The position numbers and the translations under genes are program-made. The notes under the pieces were generated by a model that saw nothing but the letters and a program-made list of their open reading frames with translations, was not told the DNA's origin and searched no databases. Below are positions 42,558 to 52,215 of a stretch of DNA of 64,000 nt, in pieces. This stretch comes from CAYWRO01 sp964460345 (lineage in GTDB: Bacteria > Planctomycetota > Phycisphaerae > Phycisphaerales > UBA1924). Every line of letters begins with the position of its first letter. Within the stretch, counting starts at the first letter, position 1. The DNA lies in contig CAYWRO010000008.1 of assembly GCA_964460345.1 (NCBI GenBank), positions 1-64,000 on the forward strand, in the 5' to 3' direction.

Positions 42558-44651
42558 ATGACGCCCATCGCACCGATCCGCCCCCGCCGCGCCGCCATGG
42601 CTGCCGGCGTGACCGCAGCCCTCCTGCTGGCCTCCGCCGTTGCGATCGCGGGCGACGCCCCGGCCGCCGGTCCCTCCATCACCGCCGTGCAGGTCGGCTC
42701 CGGGTTTTCGCAGCCATTGTTCGTGGATGCCCCGCCCCCGCCGCTGGAGGGCCAGCCGGCCGACGACCGCCTCTTCGTGGTCGAGAAGACCGGTCGCATC
42801 CGCATTCTGCACCCGGCGACGGGAACGATCGAGCCCACGCCTTTTCTAGATATCGCCGCGCAGATCACCACGAACAGCGAGCGCGGCCTGCTGGGCCTGG
42901 CGTTCGACCCGGACTTCCGGCAGGCCGACAACCGCTACTTCTACGTGAACTACACCGACCTCAACGGCGACACCGTGATCGCCCGCTACCAGGTCTCCGC
43001 GACCGACCCCAACCTGGCCGACCTTGACTCCTTCACGCAGATCACCGCCTTCGAGCAGGACTTTGAGAATCACAATGGCGGCAGCCTCGCCTTCGGCCCC
43101 GACGGCATGCTCTACGTGGCCACGGGCGATGGCGGCAGCGGCAACGACCCGAACCGGCGCGCTCAGGATCTGGACTATCTCCTCGGCAAGATCCTGCGGT
43201 TCGACGTCAACAACGAAGCCGGCGACTTCATCCCCGCCGACAACCCCTACGTTGGTTCCACCGGGCGCGATGAGATCTGGGCCGTCGGCCTGCGCAACCC
43301 CTTCCGTATCTCCTTCGATCGTTTGACGGGTGATCTCTACATCGGCGACGTCGGCCAGGACCGGCGCGAGGAGATCAACTGGCAGCCCGCGCACGCCATC
43401 GGCTCCATGCCCGGCCAGGGCGGCTATCAGGGCGGCAGGAACTACGGTTGGCGCTGCCGCGAGGGCACCGTCTGCACAGGGCTCAGCCAGTGCACGTGCC
43501 CGCACCCCGCTTTCGTCGATCCGATCTTCGAGTACGCCCATGGCGAGCAGGTCATCCGCGTCATCGCCAACGACACGCGCAACGTGACCGGCGGCTACGT
43601 CTATCGCGGCGCGGCGATCCCATCTCTGCAGGGCATGTACCTGTGGGCCGAGACCGGCGCAGGCGCTTCGTACGTCGGCGCCTTCACCAACGACGCCGGA
43701 ACTGTCCGGCGCGAGCTTGACCTGACGGCCCAACTCCGCCGCGGCGCGGGCAGCTTCAACTCGATCGTCTCCTTCGGCGAAGACGCCGACGGCGAGGTGT
43801 ACCTGGTTTCCCTCGGACAAGGCCGGATTCTCAAGATCGTGCAGGCGCAAGGCGCTGACTGCGGCTGCGACTGCTTCCTGGCCGGCTGCACCGAGGCGAT
43901 CTTCGCCGACGATTTTCAGACCGATCAGGGCTGGATTACTCAAGGAACGGCCACCGCCGGCCACTGGCAGCGCGGCGTCCCCATCGACGATGAGGCGTGG
44001 GACTTTGATCCCTTCGCGGATGCGGACGGCAGCGGCGCGTGCTGGCTGACCGAGAACGTCAACAACCCCAACTACGCCGAGCCCTTCAACACGGACGTCG
44101 ACAACGGTTCGGTCGAACTCACCTCCCCGACGATCGACATGTCGATGGGCGGCATCACGATCTGCTACTCGTACCTGCTGAACCTGAATGGCAGCGCTGC
44201 GGGCGACCACCTGCGGGTGGAAATCAACAATCAGGCCGGCGCGGGCTCATGGACCACCTTGAGGACCCACACGGCCGACACCAACACGAGCTGGTTCCAC
44301 GCCGCGATTACGCAGGCGGATCTGGACGCCGCGGGCGTCGCGCTCACCCCCCAGATGCAGGTCCGTTTCAGCGCGACCGACGCCGACCCGCAGTCCATCG
44401 TCGAGGCCGGCGTCGACGCCTTCGCCGTCTTCACCTCCAACGGCTCGGGGTGTGCAACCCCCTGCCCGTGCGAAACGGATGGAACACCGGGTGTCGACGT
44501 GTTCGACCTGCTGGGTTACCTCGATCTCTGGTTCGAGGCCGACCCCGCGGCGGAACTGACCGGCGACAGCCCCGCCAGCATCGATGTCTTCGACCTGCTG
44601 GCGTACCTGGACTGCTGGTTCCCAGCCAGTGCCGGTGAGGCCTGCCCCTGA
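42558..44651 (+). CDS. Exported PQQ-dependent sugar dehydrogenase-like protein with dockerin-like tail
   Basis: 697 residues. A signal peptide (about 10-32) is followed by a six-bladed soluble glucose/aldose dehydrogenase-type propeller (about 40-430), with E-R-G-L-L-G-L-A-F-D-P-D-F, N-H-N-G-G-S-L-A-F-G-P-D-G and G-L-R-N-P-F-R-I-S-F-D, the PQQ and substrate region of the YliI/GdhB family. A jelly-roll-like domain follows (about 450-630), then a cysteine-flanked GC-type dockerin-like tail with two D-V-F-D-L-L segments (about 645-690). It probably oxidises sugars outside the cell. GGAG six bases before the ATG supports the start. An intrinsic terminator follows. Confidence 0.9.
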   Translation: MTPIAPIRPRRAAMAAGVTAALLLASAVAIAGDAPAAGPSITAVQVGSGFSQPLFVDAPPPPLEGQPADDRLFVVEKTGRIRILHPATGTIEPTPFLDIAAQITTNSERGLLGLAFDPDFRQADNRYFYVNYTDLNGDTVIARYQVSATDPNLADLDSFTQITAFEQDFENHNGGSLAFGPDGMLYVATGDGGSGNDPNRRAQDLDYLLGKILRFDVNNEAGDFIPADNPYVGSTGRDEIWAVGLRNPFRISFDRLTGDLYIGDVGQDRREEINWQPAHAIGSMPGQGGYQGGRNYGWRCREGTVCTGLSQCTCPHPAFVDPIFEYAHGEQVIRVIANDTRNVTGGYVYRGAAIPSLQGMYLWAETGAGASYVGAFTNDAGTVRRELDLTAQLRRGAGSFNSIVSFGEDADGEVYLVSLGQGRILKIVQAQGADCGCDCFLAGCTEAIFADDFQTDQGWITQGTATAGHWQRGVPIDDEAWDFDPFADADGSGACWLTENVNNPNYAEPFNTDVDNGSVELTSPTIDMSMGGITICYSYLLNLNGSAAGDHLRVEINNQAGAGSWTTLRTHTADTNTSWFHAAITQADLDAAGVALTPQMQVRFSATDADPQSIVEAGVDAFAVFTSNGSGCATPCPCETDGTPGVDVFDLLGYLDLWFEADPAAELTGDSPASIDVFDLLAYLDCWFPASAGEACP

Positions 44652-44708
44652 AGCCCGCTGCGATGCTGACCCTGGGAGCCTTCGGGTGGATGTTCAGCTC
44701 TCTCTCGC

Positions 44709-44744
44709 AAACGGGGCTCGCCGGCAACGGCGGGCCCGTTTTTT
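44709..44744 (+). terminator. Intrinsic terminator
   Basis: AACGGGGCTCGCCG, a GCAA tetraloop and CGGCGGGCCCGTT pair with one or two bulges, followed by TTTTT. It lies about 58 bases after the dehydrogenase stop. Confidence 0.85.
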
Positions 44745-44949
44745 ATCAGTCATGCTGGCGCGCCTCCCCTGTCCTGGCGAGGTCGCAGACACCGGCGGCC
44801 AAACTTTGGTCATGTAAACGCTCTCAATGCCGATTTCACCGCAATTCTCGGACACAATTGGGTCCCTTTACGCATCTCAAACGTAGTGACAGTGGGTGCC
44901 CGGTGAAAACCGTGGCGGTCGAATGCCGAAGAAACTGGGGGAGCGAACC
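44745..44949. other. Intergenic region before small ORF
   Basis: This leader is less GC-rich than average and probably holds the promoter for the small gene at 44,950 and possibly rpsD, but I cannot single out -35 and -10 boxes. GGGGAG about seven bases before the ATG at 44,950 is the ribosome binding site. Confidence 0.4.
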
Positions 44950-45207
44950 ATGGCCGGCTTTGATGAACATCTGGATGCGGACAGGCTGTGCGAGGTGGCG
45001 GATGCCGCCCTGCGTGCTTCGATTGAGGTGGGCGAGTACACCGGTGGCGGCCGGCCCTACCCGGCCGACCTGATGGGGTCGCCCCTGCAGCCGGACTTTC
45101 TGGCCCCGTTCACGCTCTGGGAGGTCCAGCAGGCCAGCGAACTGCTGCTCCGCTTGGGCGAGGTCGACGCCCCGCGGAAGACTGCCTCCCCGGAAGCAGG
45201 GAAGTAG
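44950..45207 (+). CDS. Small acidic protein of unknown function
   Basis: 85 residues, soluble and acidic, with L-C-E-V-A-D-A-A-L near residue 11 and L-A-P-F-T-L-W-E-V-Q-Q-A-S-E-L-L-L-R-L, a likely helix, near 54. No family recognised. The start has a GGGGAG about seven bases upstream. The gap to rpsD (238 bases) contains no gene, so cotranscription is possible but unproven. Confidence 0.6.
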   Translation: MAGFDEHLDADRLCEVADAALRASIEVGEYTGGGRPYPADLMGSPLQPDFLAPFTLWEVQQASELLLRLGEVDAPRKTASPEAGK

Positions 45208-45445
45208 CGCCCAGCCGCGACCGTGAGGGAGCGGATGCTCGGAGGCACTCGAACCGCAGGACGTTCCAGGTCCGCGGATCTCTGCCTACAATCGCCCTCA
45301 CATTTTGTCCCGGTATCCAACCCGGATCTCATCACCAGCCGGCCCGCAGTCGCGGCCACCCGGCGCAGATCGCCTCCGACATTCGGGGGCACCCACCGGA
45401 ACGAGGGCCTTGGGGCCAGTTCGGGTGGAGACGGGAGCAACGCTC

Positions 45446-46045
45446 ATGGCTCGTTACACTGGTCCGAAGCTCAAGTTGTCGCGGCGCGTTGGCGTGCCGG
45501 TCGAGGACACCCCCAAGCACACCTCCAAGCGGCAGTTGAACCCCGCCGGTATGCACGGCTACCGGGGGCGGCGGCTGCGCGACTACGGCGTGCGCCTGAA
45601 TGAGAAGCAGAAGCTCCGCTTCCACTATGGCGTGATGGAGCGTCAGTTCGCCCGCTACGTTGCGGAGGCCAACCGCCTGCCCGGCAACTCCGGCGAACTG
45701 CTGCTGCGCCTTCTGGAGCAGCGCCTCGACAACGTTATCCGCCGCGTGGGCTTCGCCCGCACGAGCGCTGCGGCCCGTCAGATCGTGGCTCACGGTCACG
45801 TGCTGGTCAACGGCCGCAAGGTCGACCGTCCGAGCTTTTCCGTGAGCGTGGGAGACACGATCACGCTGAAGCCGGGGATCCACAAGCTCGTGCGTGAGAA
45901 CATGGAGAGCCTGGCGGGCCATGAGGTGCCGGGCTGGCTCGACCTTAACCCGTCGGAACTGGCGGTGAAGGTCGTCGCGGTGCCGACATCGGATCAGGTT
46001 CCGTTCGACGTGAACACGAACCTGATCGTCGAGTTCTACCGCTGA
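45446..46045 (+). CDS. rpsD: 30S ribosomal protein S4
   Basis: 199 residues, close to the usual ~205. It binds the 5' domain of 16S rRNA and starts 30S assembly. Visible are M-A-R-Y-T-G-P-K-L-K-L-S-R-R, the K-Q-K-L-R-F-H-Y-G-V region and the S4 domain R-L-D-N-V-I-R-R-V-G-F-A with H-V-L-V-N-G-R-K-V-D-R-P. The N-terminal cysteines of zinc-type S4 are absent. It is separate from the alpha operon (rpsM, rpsK, rpoA). Confidence 0.97.
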   Translation: MARYTGPKLKLSRRVGVPVEDTPKHTSKRQLNPAGMHGYRGRRLRDYGVRLNEKQKLRFHYGVMERQFARYVAEANRLPGNSGELLLRLLEQRLDNVIRRVGFARTSAAARQIVAHGHVLVNGRKVDRPSFSVSVGDTITLKPGIHKLVRENMESLAGHEVPGWLDLNPSELAVKVVAVPTSDQVPFDVNTNLIVEFYR

Positions 46046-46156
46046 TCCCGGATCCATTCCGGCCCGGCGTGTCCATCGGGCACGCCGGGTGTTGGAGTGG
46101 CCCGGCTTCCCGGCCGCAAAGAGAGCCTCGGGGGCAGGGGCAGACACGGGGACGGC

Positions 46157-48130
46157 ATGCTCAAGTTTCTGCGGAAGTACAACAAGTGGATCCTGGTGAT
46201 CGGCGGGGCGCTGCTGATGGTGGCGTTCCTGCTGCCGCAGGCGTTGACGCAGCTTGGGGGCGACCCCCGCTCCGCGACGTACGTGCGGATCGACGGGCGA
46301 AAGATCAACGGCCACCGGGCCGCCCTGGCCTTTCGCGAGTATGCCGCTCTTGATGCGCTGGCCACGGGTGGGCAGGGCGGCGGTGCGCTTGCCGTCGCGG
46401 TCGGCATTCAGTCTCCAGACCACTGGCTGATCCTCTCCGACCTCGCCGAGCGAGCCGGGTATGTCGGCGATCAGCGCGACGGCGAACTCTACTTCGCCGA
46501 TGCGGTCCGACAGTTGTTCATCCAGACGCTCTACATGACCGGACGCGGCTACATGCTCAGCGATCCGAGCATCGGCGCCATTATCGATGCAACGGTCGCG
46601 AGCGCCGAGGCCAACCGCGGCCAGATTGCGAGCAACCAGGATCTGACCGACGAGCAGCTTGATCTCGCGCTCGCCAAGTTCCGCGGCGTGATGCGCATGA
46701 TGGAGGCGCGCAGCGCCCCGCGTCGGTACTCGCGCCCCCGTCTGGTCGCCGAGGCGCAGCAGCGATTCGACGAGGCCACGGTCGATTACGTTTTCATCGA
46801 CGCCGAGACCCGGATTGGCCAGGCGCCTGAGCCTACCAACGAGGAGATCGAAGCGCACTTCCAGGCGTACAAGGACAAGCGTCCCGGCGAGGGTGATTAC
46901 GGCTTCGGGTACCTGCTGCCTCCCCGCGTGCAGGCCGAGTGGCTGGTGCTCGATCAGCAGGCGATTGCGAACGCGATCGCGCTGGACGAGGTCGAAGTGC
47001 AGGCTCGCCTGCTGACGCACCTTGAGCAGAATCCTGAGGCCGATGAGGATCAGGCTTATGCGATGGTTCGCCGGCAGGTCCAGGGCGAGGCGGTGCAGGA
47101 AGTGATGCGCCTGGCGCGCCAGGCGATCCAGCTCGAGGTGGATGCAGCCCAGCGTGCCCTGCCGACCGATGGCGAGTACTTCGTCCTGCCGGATGACTAC
47201 GAGCAGACACGCCCCTCCCTGGAGCAACTGGCAGACGCCGTGGTCCGCCGCGTCGAACAGGACCCGCGTGTGCGCATCCAAATGCCGCGTCCGCGGATCG
47301 AGCGTTCGGACGACTGGCTGACCCAGCCCGAGTTGATGCAGCTTGAGGGCATCGGCCAGGCATTTCTGCCGCGCGGCGCACAACGAGTTCCGTTCCCCCA
47401 GTTGGCAATGCTTGTGCGTGAGATTGCCGGCGACGGCGTGGTCGGTCTCGCGCTGCAGGAAGGGGTGCTCCAGGCACGTCCCTTGCAGGATTTCTCCGGC
47501 AATCAGTATTTTTTCCGGATCCTCGCGGCCAGGAAGGAATCTGCTCCGGATTCCGTCGACCACATCCGGGATCAGGTTGCTTCAGATCTGAAGCGTCTGC
47601 GGGCGTACCAGTCGCTGCTCGCCGAGCGTGAGACCTTCCTCTCGACGGCCGTGGCAGAGGGACTCGAAGCAGTCGCCCAGTCGGCCAGCAGCCCCGAGGC
47701 GGGTCCCCTCAGTGAAGAGGAACTTCCGTCGGTCGAGTCCACGCTGGTGACACGCGCCAGAACGAGTCCGATGTATCTGAACAGCGAGGCCTTCCGTACC
47801 GCGGTGCTGGATGCCGCCGAAAAGCTGGATCCGTCCCTGCCCGCAACGGAAGCAGATCCTGCCGCGCGGACCGTGGCGATCGGCATCGACGAATCACTCG
47901 GCCTCGCCGTGGCCCAGATCACGGCGTGGCAGCCCCTCAGCACGGAGCGATTCCGCAGCCTGCAGCGGGGCGTCGCCCAGCGCGTCGAACTCGAGCGCTC
48001 GCAGGCCCGTGAGTTGGCTCCGTTCTCCTACGAGGTCCTGCTCGACCGGCTGAACGTGGAGTTCCCCGACCGCAACGCTCGCGACGACGACGCGGCCGAC
48101 GAGACAGAGCAGGACGGGGAAACGGCGTAA
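46157..48130 (+). CDS. SurA/PpiD-like membrane-anchored chaperone
   Basis: 657 residues. A basic start and one membrane helix (about 12-32) anchor a long, mostly helical periplasmic-type domain. The early V-R-I-D-G-R-K-I-N-G-H-R stretch after the anchor matches the SurA N-terminal domain of PpiD-like proteins, where a strand is followed by helices. No parvulin isomerase motif (G-D-L-G-W-type) is clear, so it may be a chaperone without isomerase activity. It lies 111 bases after rpsD, on the same strand. The start is placed at ATG 46,157 to begin at the anchor; the Shine-Dalgarno is weak. Confidence 0.72.
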   Translation: MLKFLRKYNKWILVIGGALLMVAFLLPQALTQLGGDPRSATYVRIDGRKINGHRAALAFREYAALDALATGGQGGGALAVAVGIQSPDHWLILSDLAERAGYVGDQRDGELYFADAVRQLFIQTLYMTGRGYMLSDPSIGAIIDATVASAEANRGQIASNQDLTDEQLDLALAKFRGVMRMMEARSAPRRYSRPRLVAEAQQRFDEATVDYVFIDAETRIGQAPEPTNEEIEAHFQAYKDKRPGEGDYGFGYLLPPRVQAEWLVLDQQAIANAIALDEVEVQARLLTHLEQNPEADEDQAYAMVRRQVQGEAVQEVMRLARQAIQLEVDAAQRALPTDGEYFVLPDDYEQTRPSLEQLADAVVRRVEQDPRVRIQMPRPRIERSDDWLTQPELMQLEGIGQAFLPRGAQRVPFPQLAMLVREIAGDGVVGLALQEGVLQARPLQDFSGNQYFFRILAARKESAPDSVDHIRDQVASDLKRLRAYQSLLAERETFLSTAVAEGLEAVAQSASSPEAGPLSEEELPSVESTLVTRARTSPMYLNSEAFRTAVLDAAEKLDPSLPATEADPAARTVAIGIDESLGLAVAQITAWQPLSTERFRSLQRGVAQRVELERSQARELAPFSYEVLLDRLNVEFPDRNARDDDAADETEQDGETA

Positions 48131-48143
48131 GTCCCGCCGGGGT

Positions 48144-49760
48144 TTAGACCCGCGCCCGCGTCCAGCCACCGTGAAAGAACCGGCCGGCGAAGAGCACGCC
48201 GCGGAAGACCAGCTCCGAGCACATCGCGACCCACAGCCACGTGAGCCCGCCCTCCCAGGGGAAGGGGTTCTCGAGCACCCGCCCGCCGGGCAGTGCGAAA
48301 TTCACGCCGCTGAGCGCGTAGCAGAGCGGCAGGCGGACGCCGTACGTCGTGATCCAGGTCAGCCACATCGCCGCCTTCACGTCGCCGGCGCCCCGCATGG
48401 CGGAGCGATAGACGATGGCGACCGCAAACGGAATCTGCACCACGCCCGCGATCTGGATTAATGGCGGGGTCAGGTTCATGTGAACTTCCTGCCCGGTGAG
48501 CAGGCTTGTAATCGCCTCGGGCAGGAGGACAAACAGCAGACCGAGCACGCCCATGACGCCGCAGGCGATCGCCGTGCAGCGTGAGACTGAACTGCGCGCC
48601 AGGGCAGGACTTCCGGCGCCAAGATACTGCCCGACCAGCGTCGCCGCGGCGGTCCCCATGGCAAAGCCGGGCATGAAGGAGAAAGACTCGATCCGGACGG
48701 CGACGGTGTGCGCCCCCATGACTTCCTCGCCGCTCTCGCGCCCGAGCTGCCCGACCATGAGCATGATGAGGAAGTTGCCGAACCACATGCCCGCCGTCTC
48801 GGCGAAGTTTGGCAGGCCGAGGCGAACGAGCCGGCGCATGGTGTGCCAGTGCGGACGCAGACGCCGCCGCATCAGTCGAATCCCCCAAACGCCGCTGATG
48901 GCCATCCACAGGATGATGACAGTTCCAACGGTGTGGGCGATCAGCGTGCCCAGGGCGATTCCCCGCACGCCCAGGTCGAAGCTGAACGGGTTGGCCAGGG
49001 ACCTGCCGCCCCACTCGTCGCCTGCCCACTGCGGGATCTGCAGATCCACACCAGACAGGGCCCACGAGGCCGCCATGTTGACGACATTGATGACCACCAT
49101 CGCCATGAGCGGGCGCGCCGAATCACCCGCCCCCCGCGCGCAGGCGATTACGGCGAAAACGATTGACAGAAACGGCGTGCTCGCCGCGACGACCATCATG
49201 TAGGCCTCGAACATCCCGATCGCCTCATCGGAGAGGGCCATGATGCGGGCCACGGGAACAGCACCGATGCTGATGAGAAAGGCCAGGGCAATGCCGGCCA
49301 CGACGGCGAGGATGACCGTCTGGCCGAGCACGGCATTGGCCACGGCCATCCGCCCGCCGCCGATGCTGCGGCTGACCAGGGCCGTCGCGCCCACGCCGAT
49401 CGCCATGACGATCAGCCCCACGAACCAGAGGATGATGCTGGCGGCCCCGATCGCGCTGGTTGCCGGAGCGCCCGCCCCGTCCGGCAGGTGTGCCGCGAGC
49501 ACGGTATCCACCAGCCCCACAAGGCTGTTGAGGAAAGATTCCACCAGCACGGGCCAGGAGAGGATCCAGATGGCCCGATTCATGGTCAGGCCTGCCAGTC
49601 GGCCCGTGCGAAGACGGCCGTCGGGGGTGAGGCCGTTCAACGCCCGGCGTGGGCGCGCAGCGGCTCCCTCGGGCGGCGATGCACCGCCACCCACCTCAAG
49701 ACCTGTCCCCACCGGCGGCTGAGCCACCGAAGAGGCTTCATTGCGTTCGCTATCGGTCAC
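48144..49760 (-). CDS. MATE family efflux transporter
   Basis: About 538 residues with twelve hydrophobic segments from about residue 60. The G-R-L-A-G-L-T-M-N-R-A-I-W-I-L-S-W-P-V-L entry to helix 1 and the inverted repeat halves are typical of MATE (NorM/DinF-like) exporters, which expel cationic compounds using Na+ or H+. A GTG at 49,758-49,760 is the best start because the conserved segment lies before the first ATG (49,583); a ~55-residue cytoplasmic tail results. It is convergent with the SurA-like gene (13-base gap). Confidence 0.88.
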   Translation of the reverse strand: MTDSERNEASSVAQPPVGTGLEVGGGASPPEGAAARPRRALNGLTPDGRLRTGRLAGLTMNRAIWILSWPVLVESFLNSLVGLVDTVLAAHLPDGAGAPATSAIGAASIILWFVGLIVMAIGVGATALVSRSIGGGRMAVANAVLGQTVILAVVAGIALAFLISIGAVPVARIMALSDEAIGMFEAYMMVVAASTPFLSIVFAVIACARGAGDSARPLMAMVVINVVNMAASWALSGVDLQIPQWAGDEWGGRSLANPFSFDLGVRGIALGTLIAHTVGTVIILWMAISGVWGIRLMRRRLRPHWHTMRRLVRLGLPNFAETAGMWFGNFLIMLMVGQLGRESGEEVMGAHTVAVRIESFSFMPGFAMGTAAATLVGQYLGAGSPALARSSVSRCTAIACGVMGVLGLLFVLLPEAITSLLTGQEVHMNLTPPLIQIAGVVQIPFAVAIVYRSAMRGAGDVKAAMWLTWITTYGVRLPLCYALSGVNFALPGGRVLENPFPWEGGLTWLWVAMCSELVFRGVLFAGRFFHGGWTRARV

Positions 49761-49977
49761 TGTTGCCCGCCCGTGTAACTTCACGCCGCCTGGAGCGGCG
49801 CGCAAGTCCGATCGTAGCACGGAGGGACCGGTCCAAGGAGGTGGTCGAGCAGTTTGTCCCCTCCAGTTGACCAATAGCGCAAAAGCGCAGCCGAGCAGCG
49901 CGGGGAGACTTCCCGCGCTGCCGGCCGGAGACACGCAAGTCGTGTGTGTGGTCGTGGTGGGAGGGGTGCTTCCGAGG

Positions 49978-50544
49978 TTAACGGCGGCGGCGGAGCGCCA
50001 GCCCGCCAAGCCCGAGGAACGCAGCCGCCGCGGCGGGGGCGGGGACAGGGACGGCTTGGGCTATGGCAGTACCCGTAACGGTAACGTTTGTGGGGACAAT
50101 TGCCTGATGCGAGTACGCGCTCAGTGAGTTGACCTGAAGCGTGGCGCGGATGGTTCCGTCCGGCAGCGCCTCGGAGAGCACATCGAAACTGAAGCCATTG
50201 GGAAACGTAAGGCTGCCGCTCGAATCAAAATGGCCGTTGTAGAAGGTGCTCGGCATCGCAGCGAACGCGCCCGCGGCGACCAGTTCATCGGGGGTGACAT
50301 CGCCGAAGGCCAACGGGTTCAGGTTGACTGGTCCGAAGAGATTGGCATGCAGAGTGATCTCAGTGATTTCGATAGACCACGTGTAGCCCGCCGCGGCATC
50401 CAGCACTGCCGCGCTTGTGACCGATGCGGAGTTGCCCGCGGTCGTGTTGAGCGAGAACGGAAGTGTCACAATGGCATCCGCGCTGGCCGCGGCAGTAAGT
50501 CCCAGAAGCGTGCCGGCAGCAACGGTAACAAGTGCGAGTCTCAT
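49978..50544 (-). CDS. Exported protein with PEP-CTERM-like tail
   Basis: 188 residues. A signal peptide (about 1-23, ending A-S-A-D-A) and a beta-rich middle are followed by V-P-V-P-A-P, a hydrophobic stretch and R-R-R-R at the very end. That is the PEP-CTERM sorting layout, here with P-A-P. The start at 50,542-50,544 has GGAG about ten bases upstream. Exosortase processing is implied but no exosortase gene is in the window. Function unknown. Confidence 0.82.
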   Translation of the reverse strand: MRLALVTVAAGTLLGLTAAASADAIVTLPFSLNTTAGNSASVTSAAVLDAAAGYTWSIEITEITLHANLFGPVNLNPLAFGDVTPDELVAAGAFAAMPSTFYNGHFDSSGSLTFPNGFSFDVLSEALPDGTIRATLQVNSLSAYSHQAIVPTNVTVTGTAIAQAVPVPAPAAAAAFLGLGGLALRRRR

Positions 50545-50730
50545 GTGGTGATACTCCGAAACAAAGACATCGGGTGGTTGCCGCGGCCAAACACATCCGC
50601 AGCCGATTCCCCGGTGACGAAACGAACATACCCGCGCCCTGTCCGACGACCAGCGCGTGCGGTGCACGAAAAGTCGTTCACGTTCCGACTGTGCCAACCT
50701 GTGAAGCTGGGGGAATCTGGAGACCCCTGC

Positions 50731-51924
50731 TCACGCCAGAATGTGCTTGAGCAGGTCCGGTATTCCCTGGCCCCGTGTGGCGATCGTCTCGACAATGGGG
50801 CGTCGGCCGGCGACGTCGCGAAGGTCGCGGACAAGCTCATGTTCGCCAGGATGGTCCGCCTTGTTGCAGACAAACACGTCGGCGATCTCGAGAATTCCCG
50901 CCTTGTCCATCTGAACGGCGTCACCCATGCCGGGTGTCAGCACAACGAGCGTCTTGTCGACGTGTGTGCGAATCCTGGTTTCGTTCTGTCCGGCCCCCAC
51001 GGTTTCGACGAAAACGGTTTCATACGCGTCTTCGCCGGTGTGGGCCCCCCCGATCAACTCAACGATCTCATCCAGCGCCCGATAATCCTCGCCGCTGATC
51101 GCCAGTGATCGATAAAAGACGGCCTCGTCCAGGCTGTTGAAGTCGACCCGCAGCCGGTCTCCCAGGAGCGCGCCGCTCGTGATCGGGCTCATCGGGTCGA
51201 AGGCAACGACGGCGCAGCGCCCGAGCGAAGGGTCCTGCTTCGCCGCACGGGTGTACTCCCCAGCGAGTTGCGCCACCAGGGTGCTTTTTCCCGCCCCCGG
51301 GGAGCCGGTCACGCCGATGACCCGCCGCGGCCGCCGTCGCTTTGCCTCGGCGCAGCACGGGCGGCCGTCGTGGACGAGAGAGATGTTCCGTGCAAGCTGG
51401 GCGGTGGCATTGTTGCCGGACGTCTCCGCGACGGAGGCCGCCCCTGCGACAAACGGCGGCCGCTGGCCGGTTGCCAGCACCGCCTCGCGGACCGAATCGA
51501 CGATCTGCTGCAGCCCCGTCCCCGTCGTGAAGCAGCGGGCCACCCCCGCCTCTTTCAAGGCCGTCAAGTCCTCCTGAGGGAGGATGCCCCCCATGTAAAT
51601 CGGAATGTCCGGACGGCCCAGTTCCTTCAGCGAGTCCACCAACTTCGGGCCGAGCACCAGGTGCGAGTTGCTCATCATGCTCGCGGCGATCACGTCGCAG
51701 TCCTCATCCCGGGCCGAGATGGCCAGGGAGCGGGGGGTCTGCCACAAGCCGGAGTAGATCACGTGAATCCCGGAATCCCGAAGGGCCCGGGCGATGACCT
51801 TGACGCCGCGGTCATGCCCGTCCAGGCCCATCTTGCCCAGCAGCACACGCGGGCGGTGGGGCAGGTCCGCGCAGCGATCCTTCTTCTCAAACTCGGTGGT
51901 GGGGTTGGTCAGGGTTTCAGTCAT
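50731..51924 (-). CDS. B12-binding domain fused to MeaB-type GTPase
   Basis: 397 residues. The first ~150 form the small subunit of an adenosylcobalamin acyl-CoA mutase: G-K-M-G-L-D35-G-H37-D-R-G40 is the D-x-H-x-x-G motif whose histidine ligates cobalt, followed by the S-x-L-like and G-G-I-L-P-type segments. Residues about 200-397 are a MeaB/ArgK G-protein, with the P-loop G-V-T-G-S-P-G-A-G-K-S-T near 204, V-E-T-V-G-A-G-Q-N-E and N-K-A-D. It should bind the cofactor and protect or reload the mutase. The natural partner is the large subunit at 40,526, about 8 kb away on the same strand; together they equal a split IcmF-like enzyme. Confidence 0.92.
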   Translation of the reverse strand: MTETLTNPTTEFEKKDRCADLPHRPRVLLGKMGLDGHDRGVKVIARALRDSGIHVIYSGLWQTPRSLAISARDEDCDVIAASMMSNSHLVLGPKLVDSLKELGRPDIPIYMGGILPQEDLTALKEAGVARCFTTGTGLQQIVDSVREAVLATGQRPPFVAGAASVAETSGNNATAQLARNISLVHDGRPCCAEAKRRRPRRVIGVTGSPGAGKSTLVAQLAGEYTRAAKQDPSLGRCAVVAFDPMSPITSGALLGDRLRVDFNSLDEAVFYRSLAISGEDYRALDEIVELIGGAHTGEDAYETVFVETVGAGQNETRIRTHVDKTLVVLTPGMGDAVQMDKAGILEIADVFVCNKADHPGEHELVRDLRDVAGRRPIVETIATRGQGIPDLLKHILA

Positions 51925-52215
51925 GGGCTGGGCTGCTCTGCGATCCTTCGAAAGCCCCGGCCGGGAGAGAAAGCTGGGGTCGCTGCAACCATAGGCGACA
52001 CGCCAGGAAATGGGATCCCCTACACGGGGGGCTCCGGGAACCCGCGAAAGTTCAAGCTTCTGCCGCCTCGCCGGCCTTGCGGGTTGCCGTCCCTCCTTGG
52101 AGAGGGCTCGAAATCTGCTGGCGAGCCGGGCCCTGATCGGGTACTGTGATGAGCGCATCCACAGCGGCGGCTTTCTGTCGACCCGTCGGATGGTCTGTTT
52201 CTCTTGGAGCGAGTT

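Noticed and set aside
44745..44949. A riboswitch or small RNA before the small ORF
   Set aside because: The leader is less GC-rich, but I could not build a convincing conserved structure by eye.
45332..47563. A 743-residue minus-strand open frame
   Set aside because: It is antisense to rpsD and the SurA-like gene and lacks any recognisable domain.
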